Source: Ustulina deusta (taxonomy: Eukaryota > Ascomycota > Sordariomycetes > Xylariales > Xylariaceae). From it: a stretch of DNA of 64,000 nt. Made by a program: the position numbers and the translations under genes. The DNA is taken from positions 1 to 64,000 of the forward strand of contig JAJNNX010000041.1 of NCBI GenBank assembly GCA_023159155.1, written 5' to 3'. Positions within the stretch are counted from its first letter, which is position 1. Every line of letters begins with the position of its first letter. Of this stretch, positions 14,301 through 26,030 are shown one piece after another. The notes under the pieces are model-generated. The model was not told the origin of the DNA. It did not search any database and saw only the letters and a program-made list of their open reading frames with translations.

Positions 14301-14680
14301 CTGCGCTAGCGTCTGCAGTATTGAAAAGTCACAAAACGACCGTTCGGCTGCTTCTAAATAATGGCGCCAATCCCGAGCCTGAATTACTTTGGGGCCCAAC
14401 ACCATTATTAATTGCTGTATATTACAGGAATGAAGATATTATACAGATGCTGCTCGAAAACGGCGCCGACATCAAGAGCAAATGTGGAGAGGGTTTGACG
14501 GTGCTGTGGCTATCAACAATAATAAAGGATAAGGCGATAGAGAGGCTGGTATTGTCATGGGAGAAGGTACGCCATCATAAAAAAAAAGGACCCGGTGGTT
14601 TTATCCGATCAGCCAGGCTATCAGGCTCCAGTAAAAAAGATAGCATGAAGTTCTCAACTACGGAGTACACCTTTCATTAG
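11392..14680 (+). CDS. NLR-like protein: nucleoside phosphorylase (PNP_UDP), NACHT, ankyrin repeats
   Basis: Predicted exons are 11392-12475, 12538-13360 and 13414-14680, giving 1057 aa. The N-terminal ~350 residues are a PNP/UDP-phosphorylase-type domain (VGWICAITTEY start; VGIGGGAP, LGDVVVS, FEMEAAGLMN, IRGICDYSD motifs). A STAND NTPase follows with a Walker A loop GMPGAGKT near residue 437 and Walker B VVIDALDECD near 537. At least three ankyrin repeats occupy about residues 865-1010. This is a known fungal NLR architecture: the N-domain is the presumed effector, NACHT the oligomerisation switch and the repeats the sensor. The second intron is clear (gtatgt...ttag, restoring FLLAQLYLDSL). 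The first is less certain: only the gtccgt donor at 12476 keeps frame with a plausible length. The repeats are few and not unusually alike. The C-terminus after the repeats is Lys/Ser-rich. Role in self/non-self recognition is inferred from the family. Confidence 0.85.
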
Positions 14681-16787
14681 TTCGAATGACGGCTCTTGTC
14701 TATGTGTCTCGATCGTGTGCCTTCTCATGACGCAAGCTTGGCCTCAGGTACACGCGATCATCTGATCAACGCTTACTCAAGTGTAGTCATTCTTACTTTT
14801 AGCCTAAGAAACTCAGCCTTATGAAGATGCCACCAAGGTTTTTCCATATATAGCATATCCGTGCTCACTCCTTCCATTCGAGAGCTGGTTATTTACGACT
14901 CTTCCTCTATTCCAATCTCAGATAATCTACCTCTGACCACTTCTCGATAAATATATTAGGGAGAACTAAATGACTTTATCACAGATGCCTTGATTGGCAT
15001 CGGCTTGAGTCAGCTTTCTGCCCACCAAGGTTTTCTGGGCTTTTTTTTAATCATTGAAGCATAAAATATACGCATGCACTAGAAATATCGTACAACACGA
15101 GATATTGTTTCATAAGAGGGAAGAAAGAAAGAAAAAAGTTGTGTCGGTATATAGTAATGTGTGCTATAAGATGTGATCTTCCTATCTGTGCACAGTGGTC
15201 CACAACAAGTACGCTAGATAAAGGGGGGAGGAAGTTACAGTGTCAAAAGATTAAACACTGTGTACATAGTGTTGGAGCTAATCACAAGGCTCGCATCGAC
15301 TCTATCTAGGCACGCCAGTAGGTTGTCTTGTTCCCTGTTGTCTTTTATGCCACAGTGGGAAGAACAAAAACAATCGTGTTGACACTACGTCTCAACATAG
15401 CCCTAGTTTTCTGTGTTGAGGAACCCGAGTGATCAGTACAGGTTCGGACCTTACCTCGACAAGTCCGACAAAACTTGACTCTCCCCCTATTGGGATAGTC
15501 GCCGTATTGTGTACATACAGGGGTACCAGAAATTCCTATCGCCGCGGGCCAATGTCATTTTTGAATATAATTCTGAGATGTAGAAGATAATCTAATTCTT
15601 TGTGATTGCTGTTGCGTGGATTCTACACGGCGATCGCCCTGCTTAAGATCAATACCCTCGCCACAACCCTACGCCTCCAGTATCAAGGCTCAACAATATC
15701 CAAAGCTGTGAATCAGTCCCAGCGATGGCTTTCGAATCTCCTTGTGAACTGAAGCACACTTCGAGCGATGGGCGACGAGGAGACAGGGTTACAAGGATGA
15801 GTGAGACCTTCAGGACTACCCCTCATTATGGTCAGTCGTATTGACCTGTGGAGCCAGCTCATTCGCTGTGCCAGCACTTCGTGCCTTGTTGACGACTAAT
15901 TCGCGGACGAATCGGAGTAGCAGATGTTGAACTTTACATGGCTATAGTTTTGCCACGCCTGCCGGAAGCCAGCTGTTGTTCATACTAATCCGTGGACACA
16001 CACAACGCCAAGAATCCACCTAAAAGGACCAGGGGTACCATTTGTGGAAGATCAGCCTGCGTTGCACCAGGCTGCACGGACGACTGGTGTGAGACTCACG
16101 GGCTGAGAAGCATCAAAATCAAATAACTGCTGGTGGAGTCTACCCTAGCTTTTCGTGGAACCGGATAGTCGTGCGTTGGTGTTCCGGAAAGGAATTTCTT
16201 TCGTCGCTGGACGGTGATGAGTATGCAATGCTTCCTAAACCTATATTATCCGTGATAGGACTACCTAGTTTGAATCCTGCACTTCAGTGTCAGTTGTATG
16301 CTAACCCCTATATTACGTCTAAGGTGAAGATTTGCTGAAATGGGCAGATGGTTTTATTATTTTGGGAGGTCTGTCCTGACACATCTCGAGCAGGTTTGCT
16401 GTTGACCGTTCCCACCTGTATGGCCTGGCCTATTGAATATTTCACTAAATGAACACGCTCTTAACATTGTAGCGTGCATGCGTCTATGGTAAAAGTATTA
16501 AAACAGAAAAGGAAAAGAAATGAGTTTCCTGGCATTGGCCAGAGTCGTGAGCACTAAGACAACCAGTAGATGCTCTCAAGTTTCAACTGGGCCTTCACCT
16601 ACACCCAACCACTCAGTTGAGCTACCCGCGGTAAGCCCGTACCGCATATTGGCTTATCAGGATCAGTGCCATTGGCTCTGTTCTGATCACGCAGGCAACG
16701 TTCCGCATCTATCTTGCCACCGCTCAAAGGGACCCAGGCTGTGCCAAGGGTAGCCGAATTCCAAGAGGCCAGTGCCGAACGAACAGT
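14681..16787. other. Intergenic region, no supported gene
   Basis: About 2.1 kb between the convergent NLR gene and the lectin-like gene. The short ORFs lack family resemblance. A purine-rich gaaagaaagaaagaaaaaa stretch lies near 15120. Nothing else was identified. Confidence 0.5.
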
Positions 16788-18561
16788 CTAACCAGAAACC
16801 ACAATGGAAGTCCAATTGAACCAGAGAGTCGAGTCGGGCGACCACGTAAACTGAGTGATTTTCGATCCGTCTACTGCAACGCCGTACAAGCAATGATCGT
16901 GATCCAGCGCGATGGCCGACATATTCGTTTTCGACATGCCCTGTGTGACAAGCTCGTCTTCGTTGACAAAAAATACGGGTTTATTTATATTCCACTTACC
17001 GTCCCACCAGCTCTCGATAATCTTTCCATTACCATCCATGGCTAGTACCATTATTTTCGAGACGGATTGGTAGGGAGCTGCGACAACTTGTGGAAGAGGG
17101 CCGGGGGAACTACTGCTTTCAAGAGACTGCATGATAATTTCCCAATCTGGGGAGGAAATGAAAAAAACTTTAGTAACAGCCATCGAGAATGGAATTGAGG
17201 GTGTCGTGACGGTATCTGGATAACAAAAAATCGACATACCATCAAATAAGAAAATCCCGCTATCTTTAAAGTTGAAAAGGTAGGATTTGATGTCGGTGTC
17301 ACTGTAATAAAAGAATCGTAGTTCGTCCACCTTAACTCTCGTCACATTGTCAGCCGTAAACGGGATGATGGCTAGCGGCGTCCCTGGGTATGGCTTCACG
17401 ATTGGCGTTCGATTGTTCCAGTCGTTGCCAGACGCGAACCAGACTTGACGATCGGCGTCCCTGTAAGAAAGCCAGAGTTAATAGCTACCGTCTACAGCAA
17501 AGAATTGACCCCATCTCAGGGGACGTCGGGAGTATGCATCAGGAGTATATGGTATATAGGAGTACGCATTCTACTAAGTTGGGGGATAAATGACTGGAAA
17601 ACACTTACTGGTACGTGACGCACATATAATTGAGGCAACCTTGAGGACAATAATAAGTGACAGAACTAAGCCGCGAGCCTTCAGCCGCCGCGTGTACCGA
17701 GGCCGAATCCCACTCCGTCCCACGAATCCACTCGCGAAGGTCATAGTCTCGCGATCTTAGCTGCCGCACCAGATTGTTCCCATCGAGATAGAACAACACG
17801 ACGGAGAAGGAATGGTGTTCCAAGCCCTGCCAGGGAACTAGAGCACAGGGGGTCAGTTCCTGCTCTCTTGAGTGTCATGTGACGGTTCCACCGGTTTCTG
17901 GACATAATCTTCGCCCCAAAATGGAAGATCCATGCCCTAGGATGTCGAAACAGGAAGAAGACAACGCCGAGGAGTACTTACTAGCCGATGCCGCAAGAGG
18001 TGTCCCGGTTCGGGCGGCCACCCAATCTGTATCCTGCTCGAATTGCGCGCTGATGTTTACCTGGGTCCATGTCTCTGCGCTTCCAGACCCCTGCGTAACG
18101 CTGGCGAGGAGATTCCCTGCACTTTGGTAGAAGACGGCGCGCCTGAGCTGCCCGGCGCCGTCAGTCCAGTTGACAGCAGCCAGCTGCGAGTCGATAAAAG
18201 CACCGGATGCGGGCGTGTTGCTGCCCTCCGGCGGTATTGTGTCCATCGGGCGTTTGCCGCTACTCGATTGATGCACCAGGCCACCAGCGACACCGCCGGC
18301 AATGGCAGCTACTACCACGAGAAACAAAAAACCTATGGTTATCCAGAAAACCTTGCGCGACTGGCCGAAACAATAGCCCGTCAGAGTTTTGTCTGGTGAT
18401 TCGATCGAGTGTGAGCCCTCGAGCTTCACGCCGGAAATATAGAAGGCGCCGCTGACATGCTCGGGATACTCTTCACTGCGCACCACCTCTATGCCTGTCT
18501 CAACCACGACCTGCGGCAAACGGGTATCTTCCGCGGTCCGTCCATGTTGGTAGCGCGCCAT
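16788..18561 (-). CDS. Single-pass membrane protein with fungal fucose-specific-lectin-like ectodomain
   Basis: Exons on the minus strand are 18561-17982, 17837-17609 and 17460-16788 (493 aa). Both introns start gtaagt. The start is the first ATG (MARYQHGRT); the upstream codon at 18573 is GTG. Residues 1-70 are a polar, presumably cytosolic tail. Residues about 71-96 form one membrane span (VFWITIGFLFLVVVAAIAGG). A Ser-rich linker leads to a ~390-residue ectodomain of repeated W-x(n)-aromatic strands (VNWTDGAGQLR, VPWQGLEH, WNINKP, FTWSPDS), typical of the beta-propeller fucose-specific lectin family. NWT and NIS sequons fit an extracellular face. The tail-membrane-propeller layout recurs in Pezizomycotina. 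Sugar binding is not demonstrated. It lies ~650 bp downstream of SPT6 on the same strand. Confidence 0.8.
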
Positions 18562-19215
18562 GCTCGCTATCACTCAAAGCATCAAGGTTACGCGTTATTG
18601 AAGAACTTAGTTAGAGAGAGCTGCAGCGCACCACATTAGCTACACCGAGAGATAACGAGCAAAAAAGAACACGTAGAATCGATCTCAGGGATATGGCTTG
18701 CCCTAAGGGGTACGGGTTGGACCTTGGGGGCTATGACAGCCCCCAATCATACCGTTTCTCGTCGTCTTGCATGATGGTGAAAGGACGTGTTGCATACATG
18801 TTGCTACAGTACATTGTCGTACACCACTCAGGCACGGGTGATATACAGTTTTGCGTTCGAGCTACCTAATTAATGCTCTAGCCAACGTATGGATTGCGGA
18901 GACCGTTGAAATTCAAGAGCACGAAAACAATGCGCATCGCATCGATTTGTCCTCCAAGTTATCTTGTCTATGAACGTTGAGTGAAGGTATGATTATCCTC
19001 AAGTAATGCTAATCTGAACCTCGGGGACTGATTGCACAAGCAGTGCATGCGTTATGGACACGCAAAAATATCATTACACGCCCCTGCAGTGGGAAACGCA
19101 CTACGGAGCGCGCTCCCAAGCGCCTGCACCTAATACGACATCGATAATAAAGAGCCATCTCATAGAAACCGGCAATCTGTACCACAAGCAAGAAAGGCTC
19201 AATGATATACGCCAC
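18562..19215. other. Intergenic region between lectin-like gene and SPT6
   Basis: Both flanking genes read on the minus strand, so this carries the SPT6 3' UTR and the lectin-like promoter. No ORF with family resemblance was found. Confidence 0.5.
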
Positions 19216-22200
19216 TTATCTACTCCTCGCCTGCTGCAATCTTGTGATTTCGCTATTGAACCTGAGCTTGAACCCATTGCAGAGAGCCCTCGTATCGGGG
19301 TACTGATTCTTCATCATCTCAAAGGCGTGGGGGACCACCTTGACGTTCCACATGCCAATGGGAGAGCTGCGGCTGGCCTTGAAGCATAGGTGGAAGTAAC
19401 CGGGATGCTTTGGGTTGATGCAGAACCTGTAAATAGAGCGGTTCGGGTTGGCGTCCGAGTACGAGGCTAGCCAACGCTCTGTGTTTTGCTGTTAGTGTGA
19501 TGCTAGGCGATATATTAATTCGATAGACAATGGAATTGCGTTGCTTACCTAATTCAGGGAGGCTTCCCTTCTTGAACTTTTCGATACCCATGAGTTCGTC
19601 GACTTTCTTAGCCATAGCTTTTACGTGGTCTACAATCAGCTCGTCCAAATCGCTGTACTGATATTTACCACCAATACGGAGTTGCCTGCCAAGAGTATAC
19701 TCGGTTTCTTTGTCTAGCTCGAGCACGTCAATATGCTGATACACGCCATCGGCAACTTTCCAAGTCACGGTAAGGTGATCGTGCCCTTTTGATGAAGGGC
19801 GTATGACCACATCCCCTGGTGCTTGGGACCCGAGATACTCCTCGGCCTGCGTTGAGTTGAAAGTTCGGAACAGGGGGTGTTTGATGACTCTTTGAGTGCG
19901 TCCGGTGGCCTTGTCCTTCTCCTTGAGGTCTTCTTTGTCCTGCTCTTCCAATTTATTGTCCCAAGTGCCACTATGCTGATCATAATCCGTGGGTCGCTTG
20001 TAAGGCTTTTGTACTACATCCTTCCGTACTGATAGTTTGGCGTGAAATTCTTTGCGGTTAAGATCGACGAGCTTGGCCTGAATAGTTTGGCCGACGTGTA
20101 TTGAGTCACGCATCGACCCATTCCGTAAGTTAACATCATGAGCTTCAATTCGTCCTTCGATCCCGCAGTCGAGTTTAGCAATAGCGAAATCTTCCTTGAC
20201 AACGCGCACGTTGGCAGGAACATTCATTCCTTCTGCGAGGGAGTCTTTGGTTTCACCTGTGAACATCACAAATATCTGGTCCGACGTAAGGGGCGCGATG
20301 GGTCGTCGTAGCTCTTCGTACGGGACCTGCAACTCTGCCCTGATAGTTTCCAAGGTAGCACGCTTTCTCTGATTGAAGTTTTTCTCCAGCTGTTCTGCGT
20401 ACTCTTCTAGAATTAGTTCATTGACTTTCTCTTGTTCGTCATCTCTAAAGAGCTTGCGAACAATAGCGCCGGGTCCATTTTCATCGGTCTCCGCCTTGAC
20501 GTCCTCTTCATCCAACTCTAGAGCGTCAGCAGCCATCTTGCGACCAAGCTCGTAGTCTTCGGGATGAACACGGGTATTGTCCAAGGGTTCTGATGTAGGG
20601 TTTGTAGAATCGAACTCAATGGATAAGAAGCTGGCACAGTTGTTCCAGACTCGAGGTCCGACGACCGGTAACTTTTTATTATCTGGGTCACCGACGAGTT
20701 CCTCGCGGGTATTGACAACGCCACCGTTTGTGTTGATTGTCTTAATGACGCTTGTAGCTTTTCGAGGACCAAGACCAGCAACATAAGGAAGCAAATTCGC
20801 TGTATATGGATCACTAACGGCCTCGTTGATGTCAACACCGCAGAGGTTAACCATGTCGACCATGGATGTTTCAAGGACTTTCCATAGCTTGTCCTGGGGG
20901 AGCAAGTGTTGACACGGATTGTAAAGCAAAGTAGCCACATCTTTTCCTAGTGCGGCATACTCCTTCATGGGATTTTGAAGATATTTAGCAAGGGCGATGC
21001 AGTATCTTGTGACAGAGTTCAGGGTAGGGTGTTCTGCTTGAGCTCGCGGACTATCTTTGTAGAGGCGAGCCACTTCATCGTTGATAATGACTATGTCGAG
21101 TGGATCGGTGCGGTAGTCATCCGTCTCCGGATCTAGGTACTCAGGACCCATGAGACGCTTCTCTTGGACGAGCGTCTCTAGATCCCGAACCAACCTGTGC
21201 GTTTCAGTTGAGAAACCGGAGACACCGATGACGTCCGGCTTCCGATGCTCGATGAGGTCTGCAAAAGCCTCTCGTTGATTTTCGTCGCGAGCAAGGCTTA
21301 CGAATGTTCCATGGTCAACAACTCGACCATCTTCTTCGACCCAGGCCCAGGACACAGGGTCTCGATTTGGATCTCCCATTCCATTCGACAGCGCGAGCAC
21401 GCGTGGTGTAGTACCCAAGATCATGCCTTTGGGTTTTAGAGGGGCCTGGTCAAGTCGCTTCAGATATTCCTCACGGCATAGTTTTAGGATTTCCTCTTGA
21501 CATGCTGTACGGAGCGAATCCTTGACCCCTTTAACGACGACTCTTTCGAGCTTCGGAAATGCCACATCAAGAACTTTCTGGCGCTCCGCATTCCAAGCAT
21601 CGGCAAGTTCGCTGTAATTATCCGACGCAAATTCGGCGTAAAGTTGCCGGCGAAACTCCCGCTTATTTTGCAACCGAATGGTTACCTCGACTAGACCCTC
21701 CTCTTCGGCCTTCATCATCTTTAGGAATAGTTCTGGTCGGCGGGCTAGATCCGCGATCGTTTGGTTGATAAGATACTTGATCTCGTAGTACGGATGTGCT
21801 TCGTCAATTCTACGGAGACCCTTTTCGGTTCTGCGACAGCTAACCTCACCCATTTGATAATACTGTGCTCGGAAATGCTTGCGCATTCTTGGGCTCATGA
21901 ACAATTCCTCGGCATAGGTTTGTCTCGAGTGGTGCAGAACCTGGTCACCCGTCGGAAAATCGCTGTCCGTGAGGCTATCGGCTAAGTCAATCGGCAAGCT
22001 TTGTTCATCATCTGGGATAACCTTTTTGCCCTCACGAAGTGCATTTTGAGCAAGCCTGTCTGGGGTTATGCCGTATGCCTTAACCATCTTGTAAGCCCTA
22101 GACTTCCGCACACGATCGAAGACGGAGGATTTTGCGCCCGGCCGTTTAGTCGCTTTGGTGTTTCCATTCATAGCGGCGATGTCTTTGAGCTCTGATGAGT

Positions 22201-23673
22201 ATTGAAAGTTGATATAGTCTTGCAGGTCTTGAAGTTGCTCCATGTCCACGGCCTGCGCTATCATCTTGGGAACCATATCATCCTCAACGCCTGCGGCAGC
22301 TTTTAGGTTGTCGTACGTCTTCTCGAGAGCATTCCGTTTTTCGATGAGCGAACGGAATTTGATATCTAATTCTAGGATACGCCAGAGGTCATCTTGTGTG
22401 AGTAGCTTCTCTGCGTTAACGATGTATTCAGGGGCCTCCGGATCATCGCGGTGTTCGGGATTTCGTGTCTTGCGAGCGTGAATAAGATAATCCTTGCGGT
22501 GTTGGAATACGTAAGGCACTTCGAGCTCCTCTACCACAAAATATTCTAGAACCTTGCCGACGGCCTTGTGGAACGGTACCTGCAAGTCGCTAGCAAGTTG
22601 CTTCTTCGGCCACATGAGATTGGCAATCCAGTGTGATTCTTCCTTGAATTGATCGGCAGAAATCTGCAGGTGCTTGAATGGCTTGCGATCTAGCTGGAAT
22701 CGCTCAGGTTCATCCGTGAACCGGATTTCGTTGTCTTCGTCGGTAAGGAGCTTCTCGGCTAGTTGGGATGGCTCGAAGACGTCTTTGAGCTCGAGGGTCT
22801 GCTCTTCCTGCTTGCGAACCTCTTCGTCCTCCTCGACCTCGAGGGCCCAGTCGTATTCGGCGCCATTGCCGAAAATGGCATCCATGTCGTCCAAAGCATC
22901 CCGATCGAGCCCGGTTCGATCGATGACTGTACCAGAGATACCCTTATCCCGAGGCCGAGCTACCTCCTCATCTTCTCTCTGGCGCTGAAGCTCGTCCTCA
23001 TCTTCAGGGTAGTCCATCTCGATGAAGCCCTCAAACTCATCGGCGGCGGCGCGGTTGGATCGTCCGCCATAGGGTCGGTCTTCGACAACTTCCTCGTCCT
23101 CGTCCTCGAACATTTGATCGAGTCCTCGACGCTCGGCACCACGTGTTTCATCATCGCGATGGCCACGCTTTAGGCGCTTGAACTTACTCTTACTCACTGT
23201 GTTAGCGCGTGTCCTTAAGTAGATAGATTGCCGTCTCATACCTGAGATGGTTGTCTGCGCTCCCATTCAGGGATAGATTCACCAATGAGGTCTAAATCTT
23301 CCTCGTCTAGTTCCTCTTCCTCTCTGCGTTCTTGGCGACGCTTGCGTTTTCTTCTCTTGCGTTCTTCATCGGAGTTCTCATCGATTTCGTCGTCTTCGTC
23401 TTCGTCGACAATGAAGCCTTCGCGCACCTAGTCCACGCTTACAGTCAGCCACTACTCACACAGCAGAACGAAATGGAAGACGGCTTTCGGTACCTTTTGC
23501 ATTTCCTCTTCGTCGTCATCATCGTCGTCTTCCTCGCTCGAGTCATTCAGATTCTGATTCCGGCTTCGGTTCTTTTCGCGGGCTTCGCCAGTTTCTTCGT
23601 CGAAGGAGTCGTCCTCTTCCTCATCATCGAGCTCGGCTTCGCCGATGACTAAGTCTCTCATAGTGTTGCTCAT
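19216..23673 (-). CDS. spt6: Transcription elongation factor / histone chaperone SPT6
   Basis: Predicted minus-strand exons are 23673-23494, 23427-23242, 23188-19549 and 19478-19216 (1422 aa, the usual length of fungal Spt6). The acidic N-terminus (runs of D/E, then [12 protein letters not shown]) is the nucleosome and Spn1 binding region of the family. [13 protein letters not shown] follows. The core has a YqgF/RNase-H-like segment ([17 protein letters not shown]), helix-hairpin-helix ([15 protein letters not shown]), an S1 domain ([15 protein letters not shown]) and C-terminal tandem SH2 domains ([16 protein letters not shown] ... [13 protein letters not shown]) that in the family bind the Pol II linker. 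The last intron (gtaagc...acacag) restores [15 protein letters not shown]. The third exon's acceptor is a non-preferred AAG at 23189, chosen for frame and family match. It is divergent from the MAPK kinase gene over a 2.4-kb spacer. Confidence 0.95.
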
Positions 23674-26030
23674 ATTGGCTTAGAGGAGTGAACAGGCGAC
23701 GTGAGGCGAAAGAGGCAACGATGTGCTCGGGCGCGGCGGATTGCCGTGAGTTTGCGGAACGGCACGGTTCAGTTTCGGAAGGGCAAATGGGTATTGTAAA
23801 GTGGAGGTCTGGCAACTAGAATTAGAGAATAACAAGACGAGTGTGGGTGCTAAAAAGTGGTAGAAGGAGTATTGTGCGCGGTGGAAGAAGGAAGTGTCGA
23901 TTGTCTTCTCGCCTTTGCGCCTGTTCGGAAATTTGTTTGGTCGCGTTGACCAGGTCTCAGCCTCGCGACAGGATTCCCTTAGGTACCGATGGTCGAAGCT
24001 TGTTGGATAAAAAAGCTTTAGGCAACGCCACAGAAGAGGTGGCGCCACAAGCAATGCACAGAAGTACCGGTATGGAGATACCTACCTACCTACGGAGGTA
24101 GGTAACATATAACGGTGTTATGCAATTATAGAATGAGACCAAAACGGAACTACCTGACCCACTAAATGCTCCTATTCCAACCCAGGTACCTACGAACCTC
24201 AGCTGCAATTGGCATTGCGCCAAGAGACAGGTATTATCGATGCTACCTAGGTAGTCTCAAAAGGCGAGGATGCCAGAGTGAAGAGGGCCTACCTATGAGC
24301 CCCGTTTCCACTCGCCGGTATCATGTAAGTTGCATTTCTGTGATCTCCAATGCCATTGGATTTGCGGCGTTGGATTTGAGCCAAAAGCTTCAAGTGTAAC
24401 CTCACCAGGACACCTACTTATCTCGTCGTGTGTGAGTTCGTGGCTGGCCGCGGTTTTCCCCTGCATAGATTGTACATCACTGCAACACTACGTACTGTTT
24501 TCTTGGATCAAGTTCAATACCAAGCCCCAGCATGTGTGTACTAAGTATATATATATAGTGTATGCGTGTGTCTTGAATAGGCTGGGGTATGTATGAGGTA
24601 GAACCATGTGGTGGCGGGGCACTTCTTGAAGCCGGAAACCTCTGACAAGGAAGTACACCGGCAACCCTGCATCGTGCGTACATGTAAGCCATGTCTTGCG
24701 TAGGTGGGTAGTGCACGGAAAAGCAAAATATCGGTCTTACTGCTCATATAACATCGGTAGAACTCACAATCATGGCTGAGGTATACCTGGATTAGGTATC
24801 TATGCCTTGCTGACCACCCCTCCACTCGACTGTTGTTCATCCACGATACGACACAACGGAGGTCTCGCTACCTAATACTGGCTGCTGCACACAACATTAC
24901 CTATTGATATGCAATTTGCACCTGCAAGGCGGTGTGTCTATCTAGCATCGTTACCGACCTAGTGTAGCTACCAGCTTTGATAGTACGTGTTTTGTCTTGA
25001 TTCTACTCGTCTTGCATAGATGATGGCAACAGGGCTCCAATCTTCGAATGGCCAACAACATATACTACCAGTTCTTATGGCTTATGTATATTGGTACTTC
25101 TTTCGAAGGCTATTACTTACAGTAGTACCTGTACTTGGATCTAGAGGTAGTATTTCGAGGTTACATGTAGTCCTCTGACCCTCGCTTTGCGCGACCTGAT
25201 CAACAATTCCTGCTTCGGTACCTTTCTCTTATAAGTACTCTCCTCTTCTCTGTCTCCTCCTCCTCGTCCTTCCTCTCTGCTTCCCCTATTCTTTTTTTGG
25301 CCAGCTTCCCTAGGCCAACGTGGTGCGCCCCTTTCATCGGTTGTTCTGACTGCTGCGACCGTTGCAGGACAAAAAGCGCCGGCCCAACCATCCACCATTG
25401 GTACCTGAGTCGGCCTGAAAGGAAGAATGAGGTACTGGTGGACTTACAAGGTCAGGGGACCCGCACCATCCCGCCACACCTTTCCTGACGTAGTGTACCT
25501 CAGTCCCACCACAAGCTAGGTACCACAACCACCGCTGTCAAGCACCGCTATTGGCATCCATTGCTACCTCTGATAGGTACCTTAGGTACGGACTGCATCC
25601 CTCCCTCCCCTGCGCACGACCGAGCTCCCTTTTCCCATCTACTCTTCCGTTCCCATCAGCGACCAGAGTGCAGACCCCGTCCGACACGACCGGTTTTTGG
25701 ATCAGACTGAGGCCATATTTCCTACAACGCGTGTACATACCTCCCACGTCTTCCGTCACCGCTGCCTCCGCCGCCCGCCCCTTGCGCTTCGCCCCTAGCA
25801 CCTCGCCCTCCCGCCCTGTGAGGGGCTAAAAGGTCAGGTCAAGGTCAGGCCACGCACCTCTGCTGCGACATCCCACCGCGCTGCGGGAGATGCAACTGTG
25901 TCTGTCCCTCGACATCTGCGCCATATAACACCTGTCCGCCAAGGTGCCATTGTTGTATTCGCCTCGACTGCGTCCTCTCGTCCCCCCCTCGCTCAGTCTT
26001 CCCACCTGGGCATTCTCGACATCGCCAGCC
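23674..26030. promoter_or_regulatory. Shared divergent upstream region of SPT6 and STE7, rich in TACCTA/GGTACC words
   Basis: No gene was seen in these 2.36 kb. The words TACCTA, TAGGTA and GGTACC recur about twenty times between 24080 and 25740. They include an inverted repeat near 24081-24107 (TACCTACC ... GGTAGGTA) and the cluster ctacctctgataggtaccttaggtac near 25563. The 25.5-26.0 kb part is C/T-rich, typical of a fungal 5' leader. The words could be binding sites or a lineage-specific repeat; the sequence alone does not decide. Confidence 0.5.

Noticed and set aside
20518..23173. Several plus- and minus-strand ORFs inside SPT6
   Set aside because: All overlap the long SPT6 reading frame and mirror its acidic low-complexity coding sequence.
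25141..25829. Overlapping short ORFs upstream of STE7
   Set aside because: They fall in the C/T-rich leader and TACCTA region; translations are low-complexity and unlike known proteins.
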